Of a stretch of 64,000 bases of DNA, positions 33,740 to 45,491 are shown one piece after another (position 1 is the first letter of the stretch; each line of letters opens with the position of its first letter). A program made the translations under genes and the position numbers. The notes beneath the pieces were generated by a model. The model ran no database searches, was not told the DNA's origin, and worked only from the letters and a program-made list of their open reading frames with translations. Source of the stretch: Capsicum annuum. Lineage: Eukaryota; Streptophyta; Magnoliopsida; Solanales; Solanaceae. Location: assembly GCF_002878395.1 (NCBI RefSeq), contig NW_025855744.1, positions 1,182,813-1,246,812 on the forward strand, written 5' to 3'.

Positions 33740-35290
33740 CTAAATCAAGTGAAAAAGAGATGTGGATCTATTATATAAGGAGAAAACCCATTTTAAAGGA
33801 CGAGTTATGAGTCATGGACATGCTTGAGATGGAGGATGGGCATGAGGATAGGCCTTGTCGTAGGATATCTCTAAGGGTCTCTCCCCTGAGCCTCAGGTTG
33901 AGAATTTTAGAGTTATAAGGCCTACTACAATCCTATAGAGTTCTTTTACCCTAGTCTAGACGGGGTTATTAATTCAGTTATTGACCTATTTGAAGAATGG
34001 TCCTTTTAGTAGACCTGGTATTTTTCCAGCTATAAGTATGGCACCTCTATCTATGCTAGCTTCTAGTTGTGGTGTTCCTTCAATCTTGAGTATGGATCAT
34101 CTTGTTGTACCAATATCTGCTTATGGTACTGCATAGACTTTGAGTATTGTTCTTCTTCAGTGCCTATATCTAAATATGGTATTTCGAGATTTAGAGTTCA
34201 ACCTTCTTCTATGTTGCCTCCAAGGGTGGGTTCTCATCCAACCATATTTACAATGCCTCCTATTGTTATGAGTACAGTTATTTCATTTGAGACATTCACT
34301 TGTTAGGGTCCTTTAAGGTTCAGTGGTGTTTTAGGTGACAATGTTTATGAGTTCTTAATGGATTTTCATGAGAAATTCCATAACCTTTGTTTGCTTGAGT
34401 CATATGGGGTTATGTATACTATTTACCAATTGAGAGATACAGCCAAAGATTATTGGAGGTTACTTGTTGGTTGCAACCTCTTAATTCGCCAGAGATAACT
34501 TAGGATCAGTTTACTGAGGACTTTTTGAATAGGTTTATGCCCTATAGTTTGATGGATCAAATGAAAGACGAGTATGATTGTTTTGAGCAAGTCTCCATGA
34601 TTGTTCCAGAGTATGAGACATATTTTCATGCTTTGTCTAGATATTTTTAAGCTAGTATTGCAACTGATTTTGAGAAAATTTAGAAATTCATGAAGAAGTT
34701 GAATATTTCTCCTCAACTAGTTAAAACTTAGATGATTATATATGGGGCATCATTTCAAAGTATAGTGGATCATGCCAATATGACTGAGTTTATTTTTTGA
34801 GCATCTCAAGAAGATGCCAAGAGAGTGCGACTGTAGGGTGAGTTCAGAGGACATGCTTCTTGAGGTAGTGATTCTAAAGGCTTTCTTGGATATCATGGTA
34901 AATCAATCTAGGCAGACTTGTAGAGTTTAGGTAGTAGGTTTTCTAGTTTATTAGCTTCAGATGGTTGTCCTAGCTCAGCCGTACCTCTTTCTATTGAGTC
35001 GAGTCATAGGGTCTGCTTATGTGTGATAGGGCTGGCTATGTATCCCAAGATAGCTCTCGCTGATTTTCCAAAGCTAGTCCTATATTGGCTATGAAAGGTA
35101 GATGTTCTCACAGAGTTTCTAAAGCTACTTCTATATTGATTGTGAGAGGTAGAGGTTCTAGAGGTAGAGTTAGTGGTGCCTGTAGTGGTGGTCACGAGAC
35201 TACCCACTCAGGTGGTAGATGTGGTCATTGCTATGCTATACCTGCCAGGCCAGAGGCACAAGCCTTTAATAGTGTCATTATAGGTATCGT
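33740..35290 (+). pseudogene. Gag (element F), broken
   Basis: The capsid core is recognisable at about 34310-34500: GPLRFSGVLGDNVYEFLMDF, HEKFHNLCLLESYGV and YQLRDTAKDYWRLL, in one frame. Before and after it the frame is broken many times; short open frames such as 34067-34306 and 35085-35336 are fragments or shadows. Near the end GRCGHCYAIPARPEAQ (about 35218-35262) is the link from the knuckle region to protease found in this clade. No intact CCHC knuckle was read. Confidence 0.8.
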
Positions 35291-35690
35291 CCCTATTTGT
35301 TTTAGATTTGAATTTGTGTTATTTGATTTGGGATAAAAATTTTCCTATGTGTCTGCATATTTTGCTTTGGATTTTGATTCTTTCTGTAAGCCTCTTGATG
35401 TTCCTATCCATGTATCTACCCTCGTAGGAGATTCTTTAGTGGTGGATCGGGTATACTAATCTTTTTTGTTGTGACTTTTGTTGAACGCGAGACTTGGGTA
35501 GATCATATTTTCCTTGATATGTATATTTTGATGTCATCTAGGGTATGGATTGGTTAGCTCCTTATTATGATGTCCTATATTGGTATACTAAGACTATGAC
35601 TTTAGCTTTGTTATGTGTACCAAGATAGCTTAGAAGGGTGTGCTTCTTTCAAGTCCCTAGAGAGTTATATCATTCCTTCAGGCCTGTAGT
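35263..35690 (+). pseudogene. Aspartic protease (element F), broken
   Basis: Starts after the Gag link with NSVIIGIVPICFRFEFVLFD, LG, then a stop (35335-35337) in the active-site loop, then KFSYVSAYFALDFD. The Asp of the D-x-G box is present but the loop is cut by the stop. Further on, a region with VWIG near 35550 corresponds to the GMDWL box. Several stops and frameshifts follow before RT. Confidence 0.72.
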
Positions 35691-35739
35691 TTGGTAGAGA
35701 GGGCATGCTTGTCTTATTTCACCCATATTCATGATACTA

Positions 35740-36620
35740 GTCTTGTTTCCCCTCCTTTTTTATATTTGGTTCGTATTGTTCATGATTTCATGGATGTAAT
35801 CCATGTAGATTTTTCTAGAATTCCTCTGGATCATGTATTGACTTTGTTATTGATGTCGAGTTGGGCACCAAGCCTATTTTTATTCCTTCTTATAGGATAG
35901 CCCTAGTGGATTTGAAGAAATTGAGAGACCAATTATAGTATTTATTGGAAAGGAACTTATCTAACTTGGTGTATCACCTTGGGGTGCATCTCTCTTATTT
36001 AGGAAGACAAAGTATAGGTCTATTCGTATGTGAATTGATTATTGGCAGTTAAACAAGGTAATGGTTAAGAGTAAGTATCTTCTTTCTCGTATTGATGATT
36101 TATTGAATTAGCTTTAGGGTGCTTCAGTGTTTTCAAAGATTGATTTGAGGTTCGGGTATCCCTATTTTTGATTAGAGCTTTGGATATCCTACAGATAATT
36201 TTTTTGACTCAGTACAATCATTATGATTTCTTAGTCATGTCCTTTAGGTTGATCAATGCCTCAGCCATTTTTAAGGAGTTGATGAACCAAGTTTTTTTAT
36301 CATATCGTAATCCTTTTGTCATTGTATTTATTAGAGAAATCTTTGTTTATTCTAAGAGTGAAGCTGATCATGAGGAGTATTTGCAAATTATACTTTAGAG
36401 ATTGAGTGATGATAAATTGTATGTTAAGTTCTCCAAGTTTGAGTTTTGGTTGGTTTGTTTTTCTTTCTTTGGTCATATCGAGACCACAGATGGTATTATG
36501 GTTGATCCATCTAAGATTACAGTGAATTTTTATTGGGCTAGGCCTACTTCCCCTATCGAGAGAGAGTTTTATTGGTTTAGTAGGCTACTGTAGATGCTTT
36601 GTTGAGGGTTTTTCATTTAT
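35740..36620 (+). pseudogene. Reverse transcriptase (element F), catalytic box lost
   Basis: Entry segment ELGTKPIFIPSYRIAL (about 35855-35905) corresponds to the PPYRMAP step. The palm (36168-36398) reads YDFLVMSFRLINASAIFKEL then NPFVIVFIREIFVYSKSEAD: the family [10 protein letters not shown] has become FIREIFVYSK, so both catalytic Asp are gone. GHIETTDGIMVDPSKI (about 36470-36520) and WARPTSPIEREFYWF mark the thumb. Stops and frameshifts are frequent between. Confidence 0.82.
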
Positions 36621-37070
36621 TGTATCCCCATAAATCAAGTTGAATCATAAGAATTCCTTTCAGTGGTCCGATGCTTGTGAGGTGATCTTTTAAAATCTAA
36701 AGGATTTGCGGTATTCAGCTCCTAGATAAGGTGATTGCTTATGTTCCTCATTAGTTAAAGACCCAAGAAAGAAATTACCTTACCCATGAATTGGAGTTGT
36801 GTGTGGTTATTTTTACTTTGAAGTTGTAAAGGAACTAATAGTATATGGAGTCCACTATGATATTTTCTTAGATCATCATAGCTTTCAGTACTTCTTCACC
36901 ATGTGAGATCTTAATATATGGCAGTATCGTTGCTTTGAGTTGCTTAAGGATTATGACTTGATTATTCTCTATCATTCAGGCAAGGCTAATATGGTTACAG
37001 ATTCCTTGAGACAAAAGTCAACTATCATGGATAGTTTGGCATATGTTTTGACCTAGGAGAGGCCTTTGGT
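36620..37070 (+). pseudogene. RNase H domain (element F), broken
   Basis: Decayed but ordered: a SDAC segment near 36670, YLTHELELCVVIFTLKL (about 36775-36828, holding the family Glu), a frameshifted DHHSFQYFF-like stretch (about 36870-36900), and IQARLIWLQIP near 36975-37010 in a shifted frame for the GKANMVADALS step. Stops in every part. Confidence 0.68.
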
Positions 37071-37089
37071 CTTAGAGGTTCAATCTTTG

Positions 37090-38600
37090 GCTTACCAAAT
37101 AGTTAGGTTGATGATTCAACACCTTGGTGTATTTTTGCATTTTAGGAGGTTAGGTCTTTCTTGATAGAGTAAATTTAGGCTAATTTTTTTGATAAGGTTA
37201 GGTTGAGAGTGATTCAAGATATAGATTTAGTAGTGAGGCTAAGGAAGCCTCTCTTAATCTAGATGGAGTCATGAGGATGGGTGGTCGAGTTTATTTGCAG
37301 CGAGTAGGTGATTAGATTTGACTGATTTTAGGGAAGGATCATTATTCTAGGTATTCCAACCATCGAGACTGACTTAGATATATCATGATTTCAGACAATA
37401 TTCTTAGTTGGGTGGTATGAGAAAGGATGTAGTAGATTTTGTAGCTCATTGCCTATGTTTCCAGTAGGAGAAGGTCGAGCATTTGAGACTTGGTGGTTTG
37501 CTTCAGAGGTTACCCATTCTCAAGTAAAAATTTTAACGAATCACTATAGACTTTGTTATTGTGTTGCCTAATACTTCTCATGGTTCTAACAGTATTTGGG
37601 TTATCATTGATCGATTAACTAAATCTGCTTATTTCATTTTTGGTTTTGGTTTTGTTCAATGCTGAGGGGTTGGCTTATATCTACATTCAAGAGATAGTTT
37701 GTCTTTATTGTATGCCAGTGGCTATTATCTCAGATCGAGGTTCATTGTTCATGACTTACTTTTAGAAGACTTTTAGGAGGAGTTGAGTACCCGGGTTAAT
37801 TTTAATATAACTTTTCACCCCAAGACCGACGGTCAGTTGGAACAGAGTCTTCAGGTTTTAAAGTATATGCCTCATGCTTGTGTTGGATTTTGGTGGTCAG
37901 TGGGAGCAACATCTAGGTTTGGCAGAGTTTGCGTATAATAATAGCTACCATTCTAGTATTTAGATGGCTCCTTTAGCTTTGTATGGTAGGCATTGTCGCA
38001 CTCCACTTGGTTGGTTTGACATTTCTGAGATTATACCTAGAGGCATGGATATGCTTTATGAGTTTTTGGATAGATTTTGTGTCATTTAGGATAGACTCCG
38101 AGCAACTCAGAGTAGGAAAATGTGTTATGCAGATTGTAGACTTTATGCCTTAAGATTTAGTGTTGGTGATTGTGTTTTTGTTTGAGTTTTCACCATAAAG
38201 GGTCTAATGAGGGTTCGAAAGAGGGGCAAGCTTAGCCCCAGATATATTAAAACTTTTGGGATCCTTCAAGCTATTAGGGATATGGATTATGAGTTAGCAT
38301 TACCCCAAGATTTATCAATTGTTCATCCAATTTTCATGTTTCTATGCTTCGACGTTACATTCCAAATGAGTCTCATGTCATTCAGTTAAATGAGTGATCT
38401 CTTTTGTTGAAGAGCTTTTCTCTACTCTATCTAGGGATGTTAGGCGATTGTATTCTAGAGATATTCTAGTGGTTAAGGTCTAGTGGAGACACCGAGCTAT
38501 AGATGACTTCACATTGGAGGTTGAGTCTGATATGCATAGTAGTTATCCATATCTTTTTGCTGATTTAGGTATTCTATTTCCTTTATTTTGAGGACGAACT
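37090..38600 (+). pseudogene. Integrase with chromodomain-like tail (element F), broken
   Basis: Zinc-binding part near 37330-37460 (VAHCLCFQ for the CC half). Core: ITIDFVIVLPNTSHGSNSIW and VIIDRLTKSAYF (about 37540-37640), FHPKTDGQLEQSLQVL (about 37810-37860). C-terminus: KRGKLSPRYIKTFGILQAI (38207-38290) and FHVSMLRRYIPNESHVIQ (about 38333-38388). Tail: LSRDVRRLYSRDILVVKV and LEVESDMHSSYPYLFADL (about 38420-38570) match the chromodomain-like end of this clade. Stops break it throughout. Confidence 0.82.
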
Positions 38601-38620
38601 GGATTCTTATTGGTGGATGA

Positions 38621-41313
38621 TGTAATTACCTAATTTTTGGCGATTTGTGTGAAATATTTGTTTTTATGTTATTTGACTATACTACCCCTCCATATGATTG
38701 TATTTTGGTATTTTTTTGGTATGGGGATAATTGGTACGATTTCTAATGCATTTTGGTGTAACTAGTGCGACTATGGTTTTTGTTGGTCTTAAAGGCTTAT
38801 TAGTTGACTTTAGTCAACACATTTTGATTTGTGTATCTGATGGTAAAATTAATTGCTCCAATAGATTCAAAATGTTGATTTTAGGTTGGTAATATGGTTG
38901 GTAGAGTTTTACAGCTTTTATATCTCATTTTAACTCTCGATTTGGAAAATTACAAAATTGCTCGGGGGTCTATTTTGTGAAAATGATGTGCTTTTGACAA
39001 TATGATATCGCTATTGAGTCTGGAATGTTCTATTTAGTGGGTAGCATAGTTTGTTTATGTACTCAAGATTTCGAATTAATTCTTTATATCTCCAGCTGGT
39101 GTACCACTCAACTAGTGCACTCGCTGAAACAATGGTTTGGTTTCTTAAGCAACTTGGATTGACAGCTAAACTGTCGCCTAAGAGACACCAGGCTCGCTTA
39201 AGCGATTACCGCTTAAGCGATGGACTGGTCACTTCAGCAAAATTTATCATGCTAGACTCTTGTCGCTTAAGAGACAACCAAGTCACTTATACGATAAGGT
39301 GGGCTTCACTTAAATGATCCATGTTCGCTTAAGCGATGGCCTCTTAAGTGATCTGGTAGTCTCTTAGGCAATGCTTGGGTGGATTGCATCCCCCGACTTT
39401 TGAGTTTTTCACCTTTATTGAGACTTGGAGGTTGGGGTTTGAGTTTTTGGCATTTTCTTCCATTTTTAAGCTTGTGTAAACTCCAAATCCCTATTTCAAT
39501 TGTTTTCCTTTAATTTTCATCATTTGAATCTTGTTTAAACTCGAATTTAAAGGTGGAAACTGGGGATTTTGGCTGTAAAGGCCCAAATTTGTCTTTCTTT
39601 GATTAAAACCATAATTTCAACCCATTTTCACTTGGATTTTCTCCTATGAGTTTGAATAATCATGGGAAATGTATTTTTGGAATAAAATTCCAATTTTACC
39701 CTTCTTTCTTGGAAACCCATTATGGGTATCTATTTTGACCCCAATTTTGAAGTGGAAAATATGGGTATCATTGGATTTCTTTTGATGAATAGATTCTATA
39801 TTTGTGTGTTTTAGCTAATTTTGGGTTTTGTATAAGGTGAAAGTTCGGCGTTAATGGCTTATTATACCAGTATGAGCATTCTAGGCAATTTATAGCTTAA
39901 CTTTCTTTAGACTTTGTTGGGTAGTTAATAATAATGTAAAAGCATGCTATTTGTACGAGGTTGAATCATGTAAAATGTGTTTATGTGATTTATGTGCCCA
40001 TGTAGGGGCCTAGGTGGATAATATTTGGTGGTTTTTGAGACATTATTTTTTATGTGTGACCATATTGGGTCTTATATAATGTTGTTGTCCTGGTATTTAT
40101 ATATGTATGTTTGGTTGCACTCTTTCTGGTAGGAGAAAACTTAGGTTTTGGTATTTAAATGGTATCAATGACATTTTCTTGCATGTTTCAGTTGATGGTT
40201 TTTGGATTTTATTGGATCATCGATGGTAGGTTGACTTGAGTGATCTTGGCTCACATAGTTGGTATACTGGTTGGATATTGAAAATTTTTATTTTGGTTAG
40301 TTCTACGCATTACATCCTCATATCATATTTATTCATGAATCATTTGTACCACCATGGAAATACTTGAAATACTGGCTTTTTCTGGCAGAAAATATGACAT
40401 CTTTAAAAACCCTCTACAGATATATATTCCAGAGAGCAGATGTGTATATTGGTTGTATATGGATTGATAAAAACCCCATGGTTCCTACCTAGAAGAACAA
40501 CTCTATAGGTGTATACGGAGGTTGTTTGATTAGATCATGCATCACATTATCATCATTATCTTCACCATTATCATCACCTTTAATGCATTCCATAAATTGT
40601 GCTTATTTTGTGATTGTATTTCTGTTCTTGACTTGATATTTGTCCATTTATTCTACCTTCTTATACTTGTATTTATTGTACATGTGTATTTGTTCTTCTT
40701 TCCCTTACCTATATTTGTTATACATATATAGTAGAATTGTTAGTAGAGATAGTATGGGCTACCATTTAGGGAAATTTTCTAATTATAGGTGATGTGCCCA
40801 TTATTTGTATTTATATGCTTTATTTTCTACTTTACTCAGTCATCCTATGATGTACCTATCGAGTACAAGTAGACCGTACTTATCCCTATAGTGCCCTTTT
40901 AGTGCAGATCCATGTATGAGTGCATGGAATGGATACTAATTCAGGCGACATTTGAAGTATATTCGAGGTAGCAGATGTCCTATTCTTCAGGAGTTAGCCT
41001 ACTTCCTCAACCCATTTATTTCATGTCTTATTTAGTATTTGGAGACAGGTATTGATCTTTTTTGGGGACTATTATTGTATTTTTTACATTTGAGATATAT
41101 TTAGTAGTTCTTACAATATGACACTAGGTTTTGGGATTCGGCTTGGTATCTTTGATTATATTTTAGTTACTATCATGTTTGTGTAGTTTGGCAAGCCTTT
41201 CCTTGGGTTTTTAGTATTAATTTCCCTTTATATATAAATTTAGGTAATAGCCTTACTTATGAAGGCTTGTTGTGAGAAGTTCCATCATTACAATTGGTTT
41301 TTTGGTCGTGACA
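38621..41313 (+). repeat. Element F 3' LTR
   Basis: 2693 bp, ends TGTAATTACC and GTCGTGACA. Aligns with the truncated 5' LTR from 39080 on. Island at 39120-39375. A hairpin relic GAGTAC / GTACT lies near 40860-40883. Its end abuts element G sequence at 41314 with no primer site, as expected for a 3' LTR. Confidence 0.9.
39120..39375 (+). repeat. Word island in F 3' LTR (CGCTTAAGCGA palindromes)
   Basis: At least ten words of the type GCTTAAGCGA or CTTAAGNGA; TCGCTTAAGCGA is a full palindrome, seen in GCTCGCTTAAGCGATTACC and TTCGCTTAAGCGATGG. Two modules starting TGTCGCCTAAGAGACA (39172) and TGTCGCTTAAGAGACA (39261) are 89 bp apart. Confidence 0.82.
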
Positions 41314-42580
41314 GGATTGGAGATTCCTTCACTCCAATGAGTAGTAGGATAGGACCTACCTAGGCTCTACTGGGGTTTATTTTTCCTTATTGCTCCAAGA
41401 TGCATTGGTGCACGTCTGATGGTGGACCGTCTGTGAACTAAAGTGGTATAGAGTTGGGGCCACAACCTGTATCTATTGTTCCTAGAATTAAGGTCCCTTT
41501 TGCGCTAGTGGTTTCTTAGTCGATAATTCCTTTGCCTGCAATGTCCCTTAAGGATTAGAGGATGTTTAATAGATTTTTGAGATTGACTTTGCCTATGTTT
41601 TCTGGTGCAACAAGCGAGGACACTTATGAGTTCCTAGCTTTTTGCGAGACTAGGCTTAATAATTTAGGCCTAGTTTAGACTCGTGGAGTGGATTCCACTA
41701 CTTTTCAATTCGATTTGACAGCTCAATACTAGTGGAGAGATCATCTTGGTTCTATGCTATCTAGATCTCCCTCATTGACATAGACTAAATTTTCTAAGGT
41801 CTTTTTGGAGAAGTATATGCCTCGTAGCCTTATAAATTGCTTAGGGATCCATGACTATTGTTGAGTATGAGCCTTAATTTCATGAGTTGGCGAGGCATGC
41901 TACATCTATTTTGTTAATCGAGTATGAGTGGGTCTGTTGTTTTGTTTGGGTATTGATATTTCCTTTCCATATCGCTACGCAGAGTTTGTTTGTTGTTGGT
42001 AGATCTTTTCTTGAGGTTTCTAATCATGCACAAGTTATGAAGGAGATGCATCGCAAGGCTAAGGAGGTCAGCAATAATGGGTAGCAATATTAGAATAGTT
42101 TTAGTGGGAGTCATGGTGGCTCATAGTGAAGAAGTAGCGATTCTCATAGTAGGTACTCTCTACTCTAGTCTTATCAGTATTAATGTCAGTTTATTAGGCT
42201 TGTTCATTTTGTATTTCATATTATCGATGGAGGGAAATATAGTTATGGTAATCATCCTAGCCAAAGTAGTGGCCATCCTCTGAGGGGTTCATCTTCTGGG
42301 TATTCTAGTTATAGTGGTTATTTTGGGTCAGTGAATCTATTCATTTTAGTATAGTGCCAAGGTGTGCTATGGTTGTGTGGCCTTTGGACATTTCTAGAGA
42401 GAGTGCCCCAGTGGTGGAGCGATAGTTCTTGTAGCTTAGAGTGTTCAGCCAATTAGGGCAGTACCTCCCCCATCTACAGATGGTATGCATCATTAGGGTG
42501 GTCCCTAGGGTGCTCATGGAGGTCCTTAAGAAGGTAAGATAGGAGATCAGTTAGGAGCCTAGTCAGGTGGCGGGTGTGAT
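41314..42580 (+). pseudogene. Gag (element G), 5' truncated and broken
   Basis: Capsid core at about 41560-41830: LRLTLPMFSGATSEDTYEFL, FCETRLNNLGLV, VDSTTFQFDLTAQY, WRDHLGSMLSRSPSLT, KFSKVFLEKYMPRSL, with stops between. A CCHC knuckle CYGCVAFGHF(stop)RECP lies at 42365-42406: all four ligands are present but one stop interrupts it. Then a Gln/Gly-rich linker with many stops up to protease. The N-terminus was lost with the 5' end of the element. Open frames on the other strand here are shadows. Confidence 0.82.
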
Positions 42581-43050
42581 CAGTTGTATTTTGTACCTTC
42601 TAGATCTGAGGTAGAGTCTTCGAATGCTAATATTACAGGTATGATTTTAGTGTGCCATCAATTGGCTTTTGATTTATTTTATTTGCGCTTTCTTTATTTG
42701 TATTTATCTTCTTATTATACCCCATGGTTAGAGTTATCTTGGGATTATTTATCTGTCTTATTATATGTATCTAATCCCATAGGTGATTCTTTAGTAAATA
42801 ATGTTTATAGATCATGTGTTGTGATTGATCCTGAGTTTAATAATTAGGCCGATCTTATTGTGGACATGATGGATTTTGATATAATTCTAGGCATGGGCTG
42901 GTTATTTCCCTATCATACGGTCTTAGATTGTTTTGACAAGACCATTGCCTTAGCCATTCCTTACATACCCCAGTTGTGTTTCAAGGATCTATTTCTTACA
43001 AGCTGATGGGAATTATTTCTTCTGATCGGTTTAAGAGACTTATTTTGAGG
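42581..43050 (+). pseudogene. Aspartic protease (element G), active site lost
   Basis: 42584-42847 is open: NANITGMILVCHQLAFDL is the entry, and the following segment, LRFLYLYLSSYYTPWL, stands where the family has the D-P-G-S-T loop, which is no longer recognisable. Then SNPIGDSLVNNVYRSCVV, a stop, and MMDFDIILGMGWLFPYHTVL (about 42868-42930), the GMDWL box with Asp changed to Gly. So both structural hallmarks of the enzyme are damaged. Confidence 0.8.
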
Positions 43051-44100
43051 GTTTATGAGTGTTATCTCTCTTATATTCGTGATGTTAGTGTGGAGAGTCC
43101 TTCGCTTGAATCTATTCCAATAGTCCATGAGTTTCCTAATGTCTTTCCTACTAATTTATTTGGCCTTTCTCTTGAGCATGATATTGATTTTGTTATTAAT
43201 CTTGAGTTGAGTACCCAATCTATTTCTATGGCACCTTACCATATAGATCCTAGTGAATTTAAACAGTTGTTCTCAATATTAGGATCTTTTAGGTAAGGTT
43301 CACATTAAACCGAGTGTGTCATCTTGGGGTGGTCTTTCCTTGCCCATGAAGAAGAAGAATGGTTCCTTTTGTATGTGCATTTACTACAAACAACTTAATA
43401 AGGAGATGATGAAGAATAGGTATGTTATATCTCATATTGATGGTTTATTTGACCAGCTTCATCTAGAAGCGGTGTTCTTTAAGATAGACTTGAGGTTTGA
43501 TTATCATCAATTGAGGATTCAGGATGAGGATATCCCAAAGAAATCCTTTAGGACTCATTATGTCCATTATGAGTTCCAGGTGATAACTTTTGGGTTGATT
43601 AGTTCCCCAGTCGCATTCATAGATTTCAAGAAATGTGTGTTCAGGTAGTGTTTAGATTCATTCATAATTGTGTTCATCGACGACACCTTGTGTATTCGAG
43701 AAGTAGGGAGGTGTATATATAACATATGAGGATTTTGCTCCAAACATTGAGAGGTCATTGGCTTTTTGCCAAATTCTCTAAGTGTGAGTTTTGTCTTGAG
43801 TCGTTGACATTCTAAGGACAAGTGGTGTCTAAGGAGCCATCTCAATACTGGAATGGTATACGTACATCTCCATCTAAGGTTTGTAGTTTCGAGGCTATTC
43901 AAGATTGGGCTAGGCCTACATCTCCATCTAAGGTTTGTAGCTTTATTAGTTTAACTAGTTATTATAGGCGGTTCATTGAGGGCTTTGCTACTATTGCGGC
44001 ACTGATGACCAGATTGACCCAAAAGGAGGTGCTTTCTAGTGGTTTGAGGAGTATGAGTGGCTTTTTCGAAAGCTTAAGGGATTTCTCACTTCAGATCCTA
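43051..44100 (+). pseudogene. Reverse transcriptase (element G), frameshifted, catalytic box intact
   Basis: First open part (to 43296): HEFPNVFPTNLFGLSLEHDI and APYHIDPSEFKQL. A frameshift near 43290, then 43316-43648: KKKNGSFCMCIYYKQLNKEM, FFKIDLRFDYHQLRI and VITFGLISSPVAFID. The YxDD box is intact as IIVFIDDTLC (43664-43690). Next part (43822-44030): IQDWARPTSPSKV and SLTSYYRRFIEGFATIAALM, the thumb/connection. A 23-bp segment is duplicated here (43864-43886 and 43918-43940) and replaces the usual VDP..I residues. Confidence 0.85.
43864..43940 (+). repeat. 23-bp direct duplication within G RT
   Basis: ACATCTCCATCTAAGGTTTG then TAG at 43864-43886 is repeated identically at 43918-43940, start to start 54 bp (18 codons, in frame). 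The second copy is at the place expected from relatives (TSP.K..SF); the first looks inserted over the VDP step. Confidence 0.85.
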
Positions 44101-44550
44101 TATTGGCTCTTCCAGTTGAGGGTGAGAGATTCACTATATATTGTGATGCTTTTAGTGTTGGCTAGGGTTGTGTATTTATGTGTGTGGGGGGGGGGGGGGT
44201 TGAGTTATTTCTTATGCATTGAGCAAGCTGAAGGTACACGAGTGCAACTACCCCACTCATGATTTTGAGTTTGTCGCGGTAGTTTTCATGCTTAAGATTT
44301 TGAAATATTATCTCTATGGAGTGCATTGTGAGATCTACATGGATCATCAGTCTTCAACATCTTATGACCTCGAGAGAGCTTAATTCTAAGTAGCATAGAT
44401 AGATGGAGTTGCTTAATAATTATGACATCTTTATTCTATATTATCCAGGAAAGGTGAATATGGTAGCTGATGCCTTGAGCGGAAAGCCAGTGAGCATGGG
44501 TAATTTGGCTTCTATCTCAGTTTCTCAAAGGTTATTAGTGTGAGACATCC
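44100..44550 (+). pseudogene. RNase H domain (element G), broken by a G tract
   Basis: In one frame the start reads YCDAFSVG then a stop and GCVF; after it comes a run of 14 G (44186-44199), which shifts the frame. Then [20 protein letters not shown] (about 44245-44310), [11 protein letters not shown] (about 44322-44352) and YYPGKVNMVADALSG (about 44438-44483). All four acidic steps can be placed, but in different frames. Confidence 0.8.
44186..44199 (+). repeat. 14-base G homopolymer
   Basis: A run of 14 G inside RNase H of element G, where relatives code for a short Gly-containing loop. It may be real slippage expansion or a base-calling artefact. Confidence 0.9.
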
Positions 44551-44906
44551 AGTCCTTAGACAACTTGATGGTGTGAATTGATATGACAGACCGTAAGAGG
44601 ATTTTTACTAGTGTTGAGGCAGGGTCTACCTTATTTAAGTAGATTCAAAGTCACCAGTTTGAGGATATAAGACTTCGTATTATCCATGATCAGGTGTTGA
44701 ATGATCAGTCCAAGAGGGAAACCATAGATTTTGAGGGTATTGTGAGATTTGTTGGCCACGTTTGTGTTCTGAGGGTTAGTGACTTGAATAAGTCGATATT
44801 GTATAAGGCTCACAGCTACAGATACTCTATTAATCCTGGTACAACTAAGATGTATAGAGATTTGAAGCAGTATTATTGGTGGAGTGGCATGAATAAATAT
44901 ATGGCA

Positions 44907-45015
44907 GACTATATAGCCTGTTGCCTATGTTGTCAGCAGGTAAAGGCCAAGAATCAGAGAGATGTGGAAGACTATATAGCGCATTGCCTATGTTGTTTGC
45001 AGGTGAAGGCCAAAC
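44907..45015 (+). repeat. In-frame 63-bp tandem duplication in G integrase zinc-binding domain
   Basis: GACTATATAGC...TTGCCTATGTTGT...GCAGGT at 44907 recurs at 44970. It doubles the Cys-x2-Cys half of the HHCC domain and keeps the frame open. The two copies now differ at a few bases. Confidence 0.85.
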
Positions 45016-45491
45016 ATTAAGGGCTTGGTCGCTTGATCAGAGGTTGCCCATTCCTGAGTGGAAGTGGGATTAGATCACCTTTGATTTCATTAGAAGTTTG
45101 CCTTGAAACTCTCGTGATTCTAGTCGCATTTGGGTAATTATGGATTGATTAAAAAATTGATACATTTCATTCATATTCAGATGTCCTTCAGTGCTGAGAG
45201 GTTAGCCTGTATCTATGTTTATGAGATAGTCGTTTTGCATAGAGTTACTATATCTATCATCTTAAGCCACGACTTAGTGTTCATTTTGAGCTTCTGGAGA
45301 GCTTTTTAGGATGATTTGGACACTCAGGTAGATCATAGCACAGCCTTCAATACTTAGACCGACGGACTGTCGGAGTAGACTATCTAGATTCTTGAGAATA
45401 TGCTTTGAGCATTTGTTATGGATTATGGAGGTGGGAGAAGCACTAGCTTTGGTGGAGTTCGCTCATAATAATAGCTACCATTCAAGTATTG

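Larger units (their letters stand above)
31333..41313 (+). mobile_element. Element F: decayed Ty3/gypsy chromodomain-type element
   Basis: Plus-strand element: truncated 5' LTR (31333-33521), Met primer site (33523-33536), gag, protease, RT, RNase H, integrase, chromodomain-like tail, 3' LTR (38621-41313). The first ~460 bp of the 5' LTR are missing where D is inserted. The 3' LTR is followed at once by gag-region sequence of element G, so F was inserted in G. Stops are frequent throughout. Many are TAG or TGA at places expected to be CAG, CGA or TGG, which fits cytosine deamination (inference). Confidence 0.88.

Noticed and set aside
38621..41400. F 3' LTR as the 5' LTR of element G
   Set aside because: No primer binding site follows 41313, while the F 5' LTR has one in the same place; the F and G LTRs also differ in sequence (CTTAAGCGA against CTTTAGCGG islands).
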